Assembly (NCBI GenBank): GCA_964556885.1 | Contig: CAZKYP010000116.1 | Coordinates: 1-10,564 of the forward strand | Source: CAZKYP01 sp964556885 | Lineage (GTDB): Bacteria > Planctomycetota > Phycisphaerae > Sedimentisphaerales > Anaerobacaceae | Length of the DNA: 10,564 nucleotides | Reading direction: 5' to 3' | Shown here: one piece after another, positions 1 through 7,305 of the stretch | Position numbering within the stretch: position 1 is the stretch's first letter | Layout of the letters: every line of letters starts with the position of its first letter | Made by a program: the position numbers and the translations under genes | Notes under the pieces: generated by a model | Database searches by the model: none | Told to the model about the DNA's origin: nothing | Seen by the model: only the letters and a program-made list of their open reading frames with translations

Positions 1-13
1 GTTTTCCGGCTCT

Positions 14-793
14 TTAGGTAATCGCCTTCGTCGCACCGGTGGTAAAACCGCCGTCAACAAGGATAATCTGCCCCGTAATATACTCAGATGCATCCGAGGC
101 CAAAAATATAACTGTACCGTCAAGGTCGTTCGGACTGCCAGGGCGATTCAATGGAATCCGGCCGGTAATATAATTTACAAACTCCCTGTTCTCATACAAA
201 ACCGCATTCTGTGCCGTTTTGAACCATCCGGGGGCCAGAACATTTACCGTGATGCCGAATTTGCCCCATTCGGCGGCAAGGCTCCTGGTCATGGACAAAG
301 TCGCCCCCCTGCTTGCGGCATACGGTACTATTCCCTCCATACCGAAAACACATGTGCACGAACCGATGTTTATTATTCTACCGTAGTTTTTTTTCTGCAT
401 CTGTCGTACAACCGCTTGTGCACAGAAAAAACTCCCTTTGAGATTCGTATCCAGAACCGTGTCCCAATCCTCCCAGGCAAATTCCACGCTGGGTTTGCGA
501 ATATTCAAACCGGCGTTATTTACGAGGATATCGATCTTTCCATACTCCTTTACAGCCGTCTGAACCATATTTTCAATATCATCCTGCGAGCGAACATCAA
601 GCTTAACCGCAAGAGCTTTTCTTCCGAGCGACTCTATTTCTTTTTTGAATTCATTCAGGCTCGACAGATTCCTGCTTGTTATAACCAGATCGGCACCGGC
701 CCGGGCAAGTGCCCTGGCAAAATACTGGCCAAGCCCCCTGCTTGTCCCTGTTACAATCGCCACTTTACCTGATAGATCAAAAAGACGGTTCAT
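14..793 (-). CDS. Short-chain dehydrogenase/reductase (SDR), classical type, with Arg in place of the catalytic Lys
   Basis: A 259-residue classical SDR, predicted to be a cytoplasmic NAD(P)-dependent oxidoreductase acting on a hydroxyl or keto group. The N-terminal Rossmann motif TGTSRGLG is at residues 15-22. SRN (40-42) after beta-2 hints at NADP preference. NNAG is at 92-95, Asn117 is the structural catalytic Asn, Ser145 the catalytic Ser and Tyr158 the catalytic Tyr. The family's YxxxK reads Y-AAS-R here: residue 162 is Arg (codon AGG), one base from the expected AAG. The C-terminal PG (188-189) and the ITGQ-VDGG block are normal, as is the length. The ATG at 793 is chosen because AAGGGA lies 6 nt upstream; an in-frame TTG at 808 would swallow that site. 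It follows the zinc dehydrogenase by 17 bp, so the two are probably cotranslated. The closest textbook relatives are gluconate 5-dehydrogenase or glucose dehydrogenase-like SDRs. The substrate is unknown. Confidence 0.93.
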   Translation of the reverse strand: MNRLFDLSGKVAIVTGTSRGLGQYFARALARAGADLVITSRNLSSLNEFKKEIESLGRKALAVKLDVRSQDDIENMVQTAVKEYGKIDILVNNAGLNIRKPSVEFAWEDWDTVLDTNLKGSFFCAQAVVRQMQKKNYGRIINIGSCTCVFGMEGIVPYAASRGATLSMTRSLAAEWGKFGITVNVLAPGWFKTAQNAVLYENREFVNYITGRIPLNRPGSPNDLDGTVIFLASDASEYITGQIILVDGGFTTGATKAIT

Positions 794-799
794 TTTAAG

Positions 800-805
800 T
801 CCCTT
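800..805 (-). promoter_or_regulatory. Ribosome binding site of the SDR gene
   Basis: On the minus strand AAGGGA is followed by CTTAAA and then ATG, a 6-nt spacing. It sits just after the TAA of the preceding dehydrogenase. It decides the SDR start in favour of ATG 793 over the in-frame TTG at 808. Confidence 0.7.
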
Positions 806-810
806 CAACT

Positions 811-1842
811 TTACGGCTCCAAAACAATTTTCAGCAGATTCTCTTCAGCTTTCAGCAGTCTGTCGAAGGCAAGCGGCCCATCTTCCAAAGGCATGACATC
901 GCTGATTAACGACTCAACATTGATTTTACCCGAAGCTATCAATTCTATACTCTGGGCAAATTCACCAGAACTGGCATAAGAGCCCGAAACAGTAAGCTCT
1001 TTCGATACCAATTCCTGAACATTGAGCTCGACAATCTTTTCCAGGTTACCGACCGCCACAAGATGACCGCCCGTCTTTGTTATAGAAACGGCATCCAAAA
1101 AAGTTCGTTCAATTCCGACCGCTTCAAATGCAACATCAACTCCCTTGCCATTAGTTTCTCTACCAACTGTTTCTATAAAATTGTCTCTTTGAGAATTTAT
1201 CAGTACATCCGCCCCCAACCGGGCCGCAAGGTCGAGCCGGAATTCGTTGATATCCGCCACAATTATTCTACGGGCGCCTTTCATTCTACAGACCTGTAAA
1301 ATGAAAAGACCGATTGTCCCGGCTCCAACAATAAAAACCATACTGTTACTCGATATTGGTGCTCTGTTGGCGGCGTGCATTCCAATCGAGGCCGGTTCCA
1401 AAAGGGCCGACTGGACAAATGACATCTGATCAGGAATCTTGAATACAATCCACCATGGAACCGCAACGAATTCAGCGAAGGCTCCGTGCCTTTTAAAATC
1501 TCCTGTCGATACACCTAATACCCGCCTTTTCTCGCAGCGATTATACAAGCCCTTCAGACACGCCCGGCACTTATTACAATATACGGTCGAATCGAAACAG
1601 ACTCTGTCCCCTTTCATAAAGCCGTTTACATTTTTACCGGTTTTCTCGACCATACCGGCCGCCTCGTGGCCCATTATCAACGGCGGGATTCTCCTGCCGG
1701 TCATACCTGTAAAGCCGCGAACATCCGAGCCGCAGATACCGCAGGCCATAACACGAACCAGCACATCATCATCTCCCACAATTGGATCCGGGAAATCCGT
1801 ATATTCAAAACAGTACGGCTGAGTATAAACCAATGCCTTCAA
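811..1842 (-). CDS. Zinc-dependent medium-chain alcohol/polyol dehydrogenase
   Basis: A 343-residue MDR-family dehydrogenase of the sorbitol, threonine or galactitol-1-phosphate dehydrogenase type, predicted to oxidise a secondary alcohol of a sugar or polyol with NAD+ in the cytoplasm. The catalytic zinc ligands are intact: Cys37 in GICGSD, His59-Glu60 in GHE, and Glu149 in LLEPAS. The structural zinc site is complete with Cys89, Cys92, Cys95 and Cys103. The Rossmann motif GAGTIG is at 173-178, and Asp197 at the end of the next strand indicates NAD rather than NADP. I choose the TTG at 1842, giving the family-typical MKALVY start, because GGAG lies 6 nt upstream. An in-frame TTG at 1854 would add four residues (MESE) and overlap that site. 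It lies 22 bp after the last permease and 17 bp before the SDR. The family call is firm; the exact substrate is open. Confidence 0.94.
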   Translation of the reverse strand: MKALVYTQPYCFEYTDFPDPIVGDDDVLVRVMACGICGSDVRGFTGMTGRRIPPLIMGHEAAGMVEKTGKNVNGFMKGDRVCFDSTVYCNKCRACLKGLYNRCEKRRVLGVSTGDFKRHGAFAEFVAVPWWIVFKIPDQMSFVQSALLEPASIGMHAANRAPISSNSMVFIVGAGTIGLFILQVCRMKGARRIIVADINEFRLDLAARLGADVLINSQRDNFIETVGRETNGKGVDVAFEAVGIERTFLDAVSITKTGGHLVAVGNLEKIVELNVQELVSKELTVSGSYASSGEFAQSIELIASGKINVESLISDVMPLEDGPLAFDRLLKAEENLLKIVLEP

Positions 1843-1846
1843 TTCA

Positions 1847-1852
1847 CTCTCC
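1847..1852 (-). promoter_or_regulatory. Ribosome binding site of the zinc dehydrogenase gene
   Basis: The minus strand reads GGAGAG, then TGAA, then TTG. From the GGAG core to the TTG at 1842 the spacing is 6 nt. This strong site supports a TTG start giving MKALVY, and is why the TTG at 1854 is not preferred. Confidence 0.6.
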
Positions 1853-1864
1853 AATCAAGCCAAG

Positions 1865-3664
1865 TTAAAAGATTTTACATCTTAAATGACGTTTCGCACG
1901 AAAAATAAAAAATAAACCAACCGTCGAATAAAGCAGCATATAAACAACAAACCAAATTGTCGAGCTCATAAAATCCATCCGATCAAATCCAATCCAGTGA
2001 TAAGTATCCAATCTACCTTTGTCGGAAGTAGCCTCCATAATTACTACCGCCTGGACAACAGGATTAGAATCCATATAAGCTTTGACCAATTCTTCACCGT
2101 TATGGGTAATTTCAGCAATCAGGGCAAATATCATGGGCAGTATAATCCATATTGTCACCGCCAGAACAAAATTCATAATAACAGCCGTTGTCGTATGTTT
2201 AAAGCGTGAACTGAAATAAAGGCCGCTGCAGAATAAAAAAATAACAATCCACATCACCAAAATACTCATCTGAAATATCGCAGCCGGATGTATATAACCG
2301 GCGAATGTGAAAATAATAATATGTCCGAACAATAATAACCAGACAGGCAGGCAGCGCCTCAGGCTGCCAACAAACTTGCCGAACAGGATATCCCAATCGC
2401 TCAGAGTCGTTGCCAGCAACAGCGGCCAGGATCGAGATTCCTTCTCGGTAGTGACAGTTGTCGCCGGAATAATAATGGTCGAAGATATACCCAATATAAG
2501 GTAAACGACAGTATAAAACATATGCGTTTCACTTTCATCCAACATTCCTTCCCTGTCGAAAAACCAATAACTTATAAGCAAGAGAATTATAAGCAAAAAT
2601 AATGCTATAATCGAAGTAACTTTGCGCCGTCCCAATACAGGAACTTTCATCTCTTTCCAGATGACCGCAGGACCTTTGACTCTTTGCACATTCTCAGCAG
2701 GCTTACCGGAATCAGGTTCCGTCTTCACAGATTTTTTTCGAGAACGCCGCCTGCCGGAAGTAACATCAATTTGCCCTGTAGCCTGTCGCAGTGCCACCTT
2801 GCGTACCAACCCCATAGACATGAATAAAATCAAAGCCGAACCAAGAAGCATTATGCTGCAGTTTATCTGCCAGTAATAAGCCGATATTCCGGTCAATCCT
2901 CCACGAGGCTGAAACGCCATCATAGTATTGATGAACATAATACAGTACGGATTTGGCCCACAAAGCACGGCAGCCAAAGTTTTTTCCGAAATGATTGTTT
3001 TTAATTCCAATGTGTTCCATATCATCGCCGCCAATATCGGTATCAGTCCGAAAACGACGCTGATAATCATTGTGGTCATAATCATTACAACGTAAGCCCT
3101 GCGATTGAAGATGGAAAAAAACAGGCTCAAAGAGCCGACGAAAATGATCGCACATATTGTAATACACAAACTGGAGATGACATAATTCCAGGGCACACCG
3201 CCGAATATACGAACAACAGCAAGCAGCGGCAAACTGATTCCTATAAGCAGAATCAGTTGAAGCAATTTGCTGAAAAGCTTACCCAAAACAATCTGAAAGC
3301 TGTTGATTGGAGTGGTCATAAGCAAACCGAGAGTCTTTTTGTATATCTCGTCGCTGATGGAAGTACTGAGAATCGTCACGGCGATAATCTGAGTAGCACA
3401 GAACTGGAACCATACGATAAGTATAACAATATTTTGGCCGGCCGATGCCATCCTGGAGATTCGATACAGAGAAGAGCCGCTATATGTAACCTCCTGGAGC
3501 CATATCAGGACTATGAACAGAGTTAATACGAACAGATAAATAAAACGCAGCACATAATTTCTTCGCCTACGGCTGGATACACGAAGCTCCTTGTCGAAAA
3601 TCGGACCGGTCAGCCACGACATGCTCAAAAATCCCCATATATAATTATACAACGCAGCAACCAT
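1865..3664 (-). CDS. ABC-2 type permease, double-module, fourth of four paralogs (P4)
   Basis: A 599-residue polytopic membrane protein, probably the membrane part of an ABC-2 type transporter served by the ATPase upstream. Two homologous modules are visible. Module 1: elbow motif FDKELRVSS (22-30), a helix near 41-56 and another at 79-100, the coupling motif TLGLLMTTP (111-119), helices near 133-152, 160-184 and 191-215, and one at 268-287. A very basic cytoplasmic linker (about 300-330) leads to module 2: GPAVIWKEMK (331-340), helices near 350-367 and 381-400, EKESRSWPLLLATTL (407-421), then four more helices to about 588. The external loops carry FGGVPW (after helix 3) and GYIHP (after helix 9). 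The tail ends in RCKIF. It groups with P2 by shared residues (WNY, RRAYVV, ALRQATGQ). The ATG at 3664 is preferred over the TTG at 3670 because GGGA lies 6 nt upstream. The substrate is unknown. Confidence 0.88.
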   Translation of the reverse strand: MVAALYNYIWGFLSMSWLTGPIFDKELRVSSRRRRNYVLRFIYLFVLTLFIVLIWLQEVTYSGSSLYRISRMASAGQNIVILIVWFQFCATQIIAVTILSTSISDEIYKKTLGLLMTTPINSFQIVLGKLFSKLLQLILLIGISLPLLAVVRIFGGVPWNYVISSLCITICAIIFVGSLSLFFSIFNRRAYVVMIMTTMIISVVFGLIPILAAMIWNTLELKTIISEKTLAAVLCGPNPYCIMFINTMMAFQPRGGLTGISAYYWQINCSIMLLGSALILFMSMGLVRKVALRQATGQIDVTSGRRRSRKKSVKTEPDSGKPAENVQRVKGPAVIWKEMKVPVLGRRKVTSIIALFLLIILLLISYWFFDREGMLDESETHMFYTVVYLILGISSTIIIPATTVTTEKESRSWPLLLATTLSDWDILFGKFVGSLRRCLPVWLLLFGHIIIFTFAGYIHPAAIFQMSILVMWIVIFLFCSGLYFSSRFKHTTTAVIMNFVLAVTIWIILPMIFALIAEITHNGEELVKAYMDSNPVVQAVVIMEATSDKGRLDTYHWIGFDRMDFMSSTIWFVVYMLLYSTVGLFFIFRAKRHLRCKIF

Positions 3665-3682
3665 AATCAATCCCGAAAAATA
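3662..3682 (-). repeat. Conserved permease junction, copy at P3-P4
   Basis: After the P3 stop codon the minus strand reads TATTTTTC, then GGGA, then TTGATTATG into the P4 start. It matches the P2-P3 junction apart from the G-rich insertion, which supplies the only plausible ribosome binding site of the two. Confidence 0.5.
3671..3674 (-). promoter_or_regulatory. Probable ribosome binding site of permease P4
   Basis: The minus strand reads CGGGA, then TTGATT, then ATG, placing GGGA 6 nt before ATG 3664. It lies almost against the alternative TTG at 3670, which argues for the ATG. The otherwise matching P2-P3 junction lacks these G residues. Confidence 0.45.
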
Positions 3683-5431
3683 CTAAAAGATTCTGCGGCG
3701 GATATTGCTCGAGGCAAATGCAAACGCCACAAAGGCCACAAGCAAGTATACCGCCACAAGAAGAATCAACGCAAGATACGAGACCAGAAATGTCCCTAAC
3801 CACGCTCCCCAAACGGAACCTGTACTTTGTAAAGGCACAGTTATTTCATGCCAACCGCTTGTAACACCCAAAATAATACCGGCCGCAAAAAGCGGACTGA
3901 CAATATGAGAAGGACAACAAAGCGGAAGCATAAAACCCAGGAACAGTATCATGTTGACAGTTGATGATATCGAGCCTTGTTTGAAACACGAGCTGAAAAA
4001 TACACCGACGGATGAAACCAGAAACATACTGCCTGCAACCAGCAGGATTAATGGTAAAATTGCAGTCGGATGAATATACCCGGCTATGCTGAACACTACA
4101 ACGTGGGCAATAAGGCACAAGAGGAAGAACCAGCCCCGTATACAGCAGCCGAGGATTTTACCAAAGGCAATCTGTTTATTGGTCAGCGGAACAGTAAGCA
4201 GAATCGGCCATGTTTGCGCTTCTTTTTCATTAGTGATACTGGTAGCGGCCGAAGAAGATGTTTGAAGCAATCCCAGAAACAAATATACACAAACAAATCC
4301 AATATGCACCCAGATTTCATCGAATAATTGTCTATATATAAAAAATGCATATACAACTGTCAGGATCAATCCGACAAATAAAATTCCTGCCGTGGCCTTC
4401 AGATTCCACCTGTGGTATATGCTCATCATCTCTTTCCATAAAAGCAGCTGCCCTTTTACACGCCTGACAGGACCGGAGTCTGCTTTCGAAACAATCTTTC
4501 GTTTTCCTTTGGCTATTCGACGCTCTTTCCATGTGCCGAATACACCGGCCTGCCCGATCGCCTGCTGCAGGCCGACTTTTCGAACACAAATTGTCGACAT
4601 GACCAGCAGGAGAATCGAAAAACCAAGCATAATCGCGCAATGCAATCCCCACATTGGCACAGGCATGGCCGCCGAAGCTGAAAGCATACGTTCAGTGGCT
4701 GCGCCGAGCGCAATAAAAGGATTAACATAATAGAGATAAGGTATGAATATTGCGACACTCGGATATACTATTTGAATCAATCGAAGGACAATAAAAGGTA
4801 TGAAATAACAAAGAAAGCAGATTAAAATTGTCTTCATAATGACAGTATGTACCGCACGATTGAATATGGAAAACAGCAGGCTGTTGGAACCTGCAAAAAA
4901 CGCCGCCGTTAAAGTTATGCAAATACTTGAAAGAACAAAATCCCACGGCACACCGCCAAAAACACGTACTATTGTCAGCAGCGGCAAACTTATAGCAAGA
5001 AGCAGAATTAACTGAAGCAGCTTGCTTAAAAACTTGCCTATGACAATCTGAAAACTGCTGACCGGCGTAGTCATAAGCATACCGAGCGTTCGGTGGCGTA
5101 TCTCATTGTTAATAGACGTACTCAACATGACCACAGAAACAAACTGAATTGCAATGAACTGGAACCAGATAATAGTTGTAACTATATACTTACCGGCTTC
5201 CGACATTCTGGACATTTGAACTACATTTGAGCCGGAGCTGCTTCCGTATCGAGCCGTAACAAACCAAATATACGAAATGAAAGTTGTCAGTGACATCAGA
5301 TAAACAAATCGCAGGGCGTAGTTTCTCTTCCTGCGGCTCGAAACACGCAGCTCTTTTTCGAATATCGGCCCTGCCAGCCAGGATAAGCTGAACAAATCTG
5401 CAAAAAAATCCATCAAGTTTACTATCATCAT
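3683..5431 (-). CDS. ABC-2 type permease, double-module, third of four paralogs (P3)
   Basis: A 582-residue membrane protein homologous along its whole length to its three neighbours. Module 1 has the elbow motif FEKELRVSS (24-32), EIRHRTLGMLMTTP (110-123) and the external loop VRVFGGVPWDF before helix 4. Module 2 starts with GQLLLWKEM (about 327-335) and has EKEAQTWPILLTVPL (402-416) and GYIHP in the loop after helix 9. About twelve hydrophobic helices are visible. The linker between modules (about 297-325) is rich in Lys and Arg, as expected for a cytoplasmic segment. The tail ends in RRRIF. Signature residues (EIR, VFGGVPWDF, SICITLTAA) tie it to P1 rather than to adjacent P2 and P4. The start is uncertain: a TTG at 5437, ATG at 5431 and ATG at 5428 are in frame and none has a good Shine-Dalgarno site. 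I use the first ATG. It begins 15 bp after the P2 stop. The substrate is unknown. Confidence 0.87.
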   Translation of the reverse strand: MMIVNLMDFFADLFSLSWLAGPIFEKELRVSSRRKRNYALRFVYLMSLTTFISYIWFVTARYGSSSGSNVVQMSRMSEAGKYIVTTIIWFQFIAIQFVSVVMLSTSINNEIRHRTLGMLMTTPVSSFQIVIGKFLSKLLQLILLLAISLPLLTIVRVFGGVPWDFVLSSICITLTAAFFAGSNSLLFSIFNRAVHTVIMKTILICFLCYFIPFIVLRLIQIVYPSVAIFIPYLYYVNPFIALGAATERMLSASAAMPVPMWGLHCAIMLGFSILLLVMSTICVRKVGLQQAIGQAGVFGTWKERRIAKGKRKIVSKADSGPVRRVKGQLLLWKEMMSIYHRWNLKATAGILFVGLILTVVYAFFIYRQLFDEIWVHIGFVCVYLFLGLLQTSSSAATSITNEKEAQTWPILLTVPLTNKQIAFGKILGCCIRGWFFLLCLIAHVVVFSIAGYIHPTAILPLILLVAGSMFLVSSVGVFFSSCFKQGSISSTVNMILFLGFMLPLCCPSHIVSPLFAAGIILGVTSGWHEITVPLQSTGSVWGAWLGTFLVSYLALILLVAVYLLVAFVAFAFASSNIRRRIF

Positions 5432-5446
5432 AATCAAAGAAAAATA
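5429..5446 (-). repeat. Conserved permease junction, copy at P2-P3
   Basis: Directly after the P2 stop codon the minus strand reads TATTTTTC, then TTTGATTATG, which contains the P3 start. The P3-P4 junction has the same two blocks with a 3-nt G-rich insertion between them. I read this as a remnant of gene duplication rather than a functional element. Confidence 0.5.
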
Positions 5447-7288
5447 TCAGAAAATATTACGACGGAATCTGCACATGGCGCGCCAGGCAAAAAGCAAGCC
5501 GATAACGGTGTAAATCGATGTCGTAATCAACAAGTTGCGAGTCGTTTGCCAGACTCCTGCGCCGCGTCTGCTGTGCGGCCAGCTATAATCGAGAGAAGAC
5601 AGTTTCACATTTGCATTTGAAACACCGCCATCCCCGTTCATAACAATAGTAGCCTGTGCGGCCGGATTTGCCGATACACACACACCTAAGGCCGTATACA
5701 ATGTCTCGTTGCGTCTGAAAAATTCCGAGACAAAGCCCAAAAGCACCGGAATCACAAACCATATAATCAATATAAAACCAAAATTGGCCACCACGGCAGA
5801 TGTTGTACGCTGAAAACATGAGCTGAAATATATACCGACACCGGTGAGAAAAACTATCAGTCCCGAAACTATCAGGAACACGTGAACTATCGCAATCGGA
5901 TGAATATATCCCACTACAACAAAGACTATAACGTGGGCTGTTAGAAGAATCCAGACCGGAGAACATCTGCGAAACACACCCACTGCTTTGCCGACAAGAA
6001 TGTACAAATCATCCATCGAAGTTGCCAGCAGAATCGGCCAGGCGCGTGATTCCTTCTCCGAAGTAATACAGGTTGCGGAAAGAACCATATTGAAAATCGA
6101 GCCGATAATGACAAACATCACGACATACGAAGTATGAGTAAAATCGTCATCGAGGTTTCTCTGATGTATACAAACACCGTATGTTATAAAAAGAGCGACA
6201 ACAGCAATAAAGAAACCGATGATGCTGTTTCTCCCTTCGCCGCCCTGAATCATCGGCACCCTGAGCTCTTTCCAGAGGACAGGAGAGCCTGTAACCGGCC
6301 TGACCAGGCCCGTTTGTTCCAGTGATTGCCCATTTTCGACTGAAGTATTATTAAGTCTCGGTTTTATATGCTCCGGCTGTCCCGTCGCCTGACGAAGTGC
6401 CACCCTTCGCACTACCTGAACGGACCTTACTATTAATAAAGCCGAAGCTATCAGCATGAACACACAATGAATGGGCCAGTAGAAGAAAAGCGTTGCAAGC
6501 TGCGCGGCCGGAGACAACGCCAGCGTGCTGTTGGCAATCATCGCCGCGAAAGGATTCAAATGCAGAAAGACAACCGTCAGGATGGAAAATAAAGGCGATG
6601 AAGTTCTGAAAGCAGACACCCTTCTGAGCCGCACCGGTACAAACATCACGGATGCAAGCATTGGTATAAAAAAGAACAGGACGCCGATGGTAATAACCGT
6701 CTTGATAATAACCACGTATGCCCGGCGATTGCCTATTGAAAAGTACAGGCTAAGCGCCCCGTCAAAGATAACTGCCGTTAGTGTGATACAAAGACTGGAT
6801 AGGATGTAATTCCAGGGCACTCCGCCGAAGATTCGAACTATAGCCAGCATAGGCAGACTAATCGCCAGTAGCAGGATGAGCTGGAAAAGTTTGCTGAATA
6901 GTTTTCCCATCACAATCTGGAAGCTGCTGATTGGTGTTGTCATTAGCACGCCCAGGGTGCGGTTGTAGATTTCATCGCTTATCGAAGTGCTGAGCATTAT
7001 AATAGAGACCAACTGGGTGGTGAAGAACTGAAACATCAGTATGGTAGTGACAATCGTTTTCCCCGCAACGGCCATTCGAGACTTCTGAAATGCCGTAGTA
7101 CCCTGGTATTTGACCTCGCTAATCCATGTAATAGCGATAAAAAAAGTCATCAGAATTACATACACGAACCGCAGTACGTAATTCCTTCTGTGCCGGCTGG
7201 AAACGCGAAGCTCCTTGTCGAACAAAGGCCCGGTAAGCCAGCTTAAACTCAGAAAATGTAAAACCTTTTTAAGAAAAACAAATTTCAT
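5447..7288 (-). CDS. ABC-2 type permease, double-module, second of four paralogs (P2)
   Basis: The longest paralog at 613 residues. Module 1: FDKELRVSS (23-31), helices near 41-56 and 79-100, EIYNRTLGVLMTTP (106-119), VRIFGGVPWNY (151-161), and helices to about 290. The linker (about 300-330) is longer and less basic than in P3 and P4. Module 2: GSPVLWKELRV (334-344), helices near 354-372 and 386-406, EKESRAWPILLATSM (411-425), and GYIHP (460-464) after helix 9. A roughly 60-residue polar loop (521-582), containing NPAAQATIVM, comes before the last helix (about 584-602). P4 has a matching loop with NPVVQAVVIM; P1 lacks it. The tail ends in RRNIF. The ATG at 7288 follows the P1 stop by 17 bp, with only a weak GTGG upstream. 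It probably forms the membrane channel with the upstream ATPase. The direction of transport and the substrate are not readable. Confidence 0.88.
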   Translation of the reverse strand: MKFVFLKKVLHFLSLSWLTGPLFDKELRVSSRHRRNYVLRFVYVILMTFFIAITWISEVKYQGTTAFQKSRMAVAGKTIVTTILMFQFFTTQLVSIIMLSTSISDEIYNRTLGVLMTTPISSFQIVMGKLFSKLFQLILLLAISLPMLAIVRIFGGVPWNYILSSLCITLTAVIFDGALSLYFSIGNRRAYVVIIKTVITIGVLFFFIPMLASVMFVPVRLRRVSAFRTSSPLFSILTVVFLHLNPFAAMIANSTLALSPAAQLATLFFYWPIHCVFMLIASALLIVRSVQVVRRVALRQATGQPEHIKPRLNNTSVENGQSLEQTGLVRPVTGSPVLWKELRVPMIQGGEGRNSIIGFFIAVVALFITYGVCIHQRNLDDDFTHTSYVVMFVIIGSIFNMVLSATCITSEKESRAWPILLATSMDDLYILVGKAVGVFRRCSPVWILLTAHVIVFVVVGYIHPIAIVHVFLIVSGLIVFLTGVGIYFSSCFQRTTSAVVANFGFILIIWFVIPVLLGFVSEFFRRNETLYTALGVCVSANPAAQATIVMNGDGGVSNANVKLSSLDYSWPHSRRGAGVWQTTRNLLITTSIYTVIGLLFAWRAMCRFRRNIF

Positions 7289-7305
7289 CGATTACCACAG
7301 AATCA

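Noticed and set aside
14..793. SDR as a pseudogene because of the missing catalytic Lys
   Set aside because: The frame is intact and full length, all other catalytic and cofactor motifs are kept, and a strong ribosome site is present. A conservative Lys-to-Arg change alone does not show loss of function.
1439..1822. A 127-codon plus-strand frame opposite the zinc dehydrogenase
   Set aside because: It is antisense to the zinc-binding region, where the minus frame has complete catalytic and structural zinc ligands. The plus frame is low in recognisable content.
2766..3167. A 133-codon minus-strand frame inside permease P4
   Set aside because: It lies entirely within P4 in another frame. P4 in its own frame shows conserved helices and motifs through this stretch.
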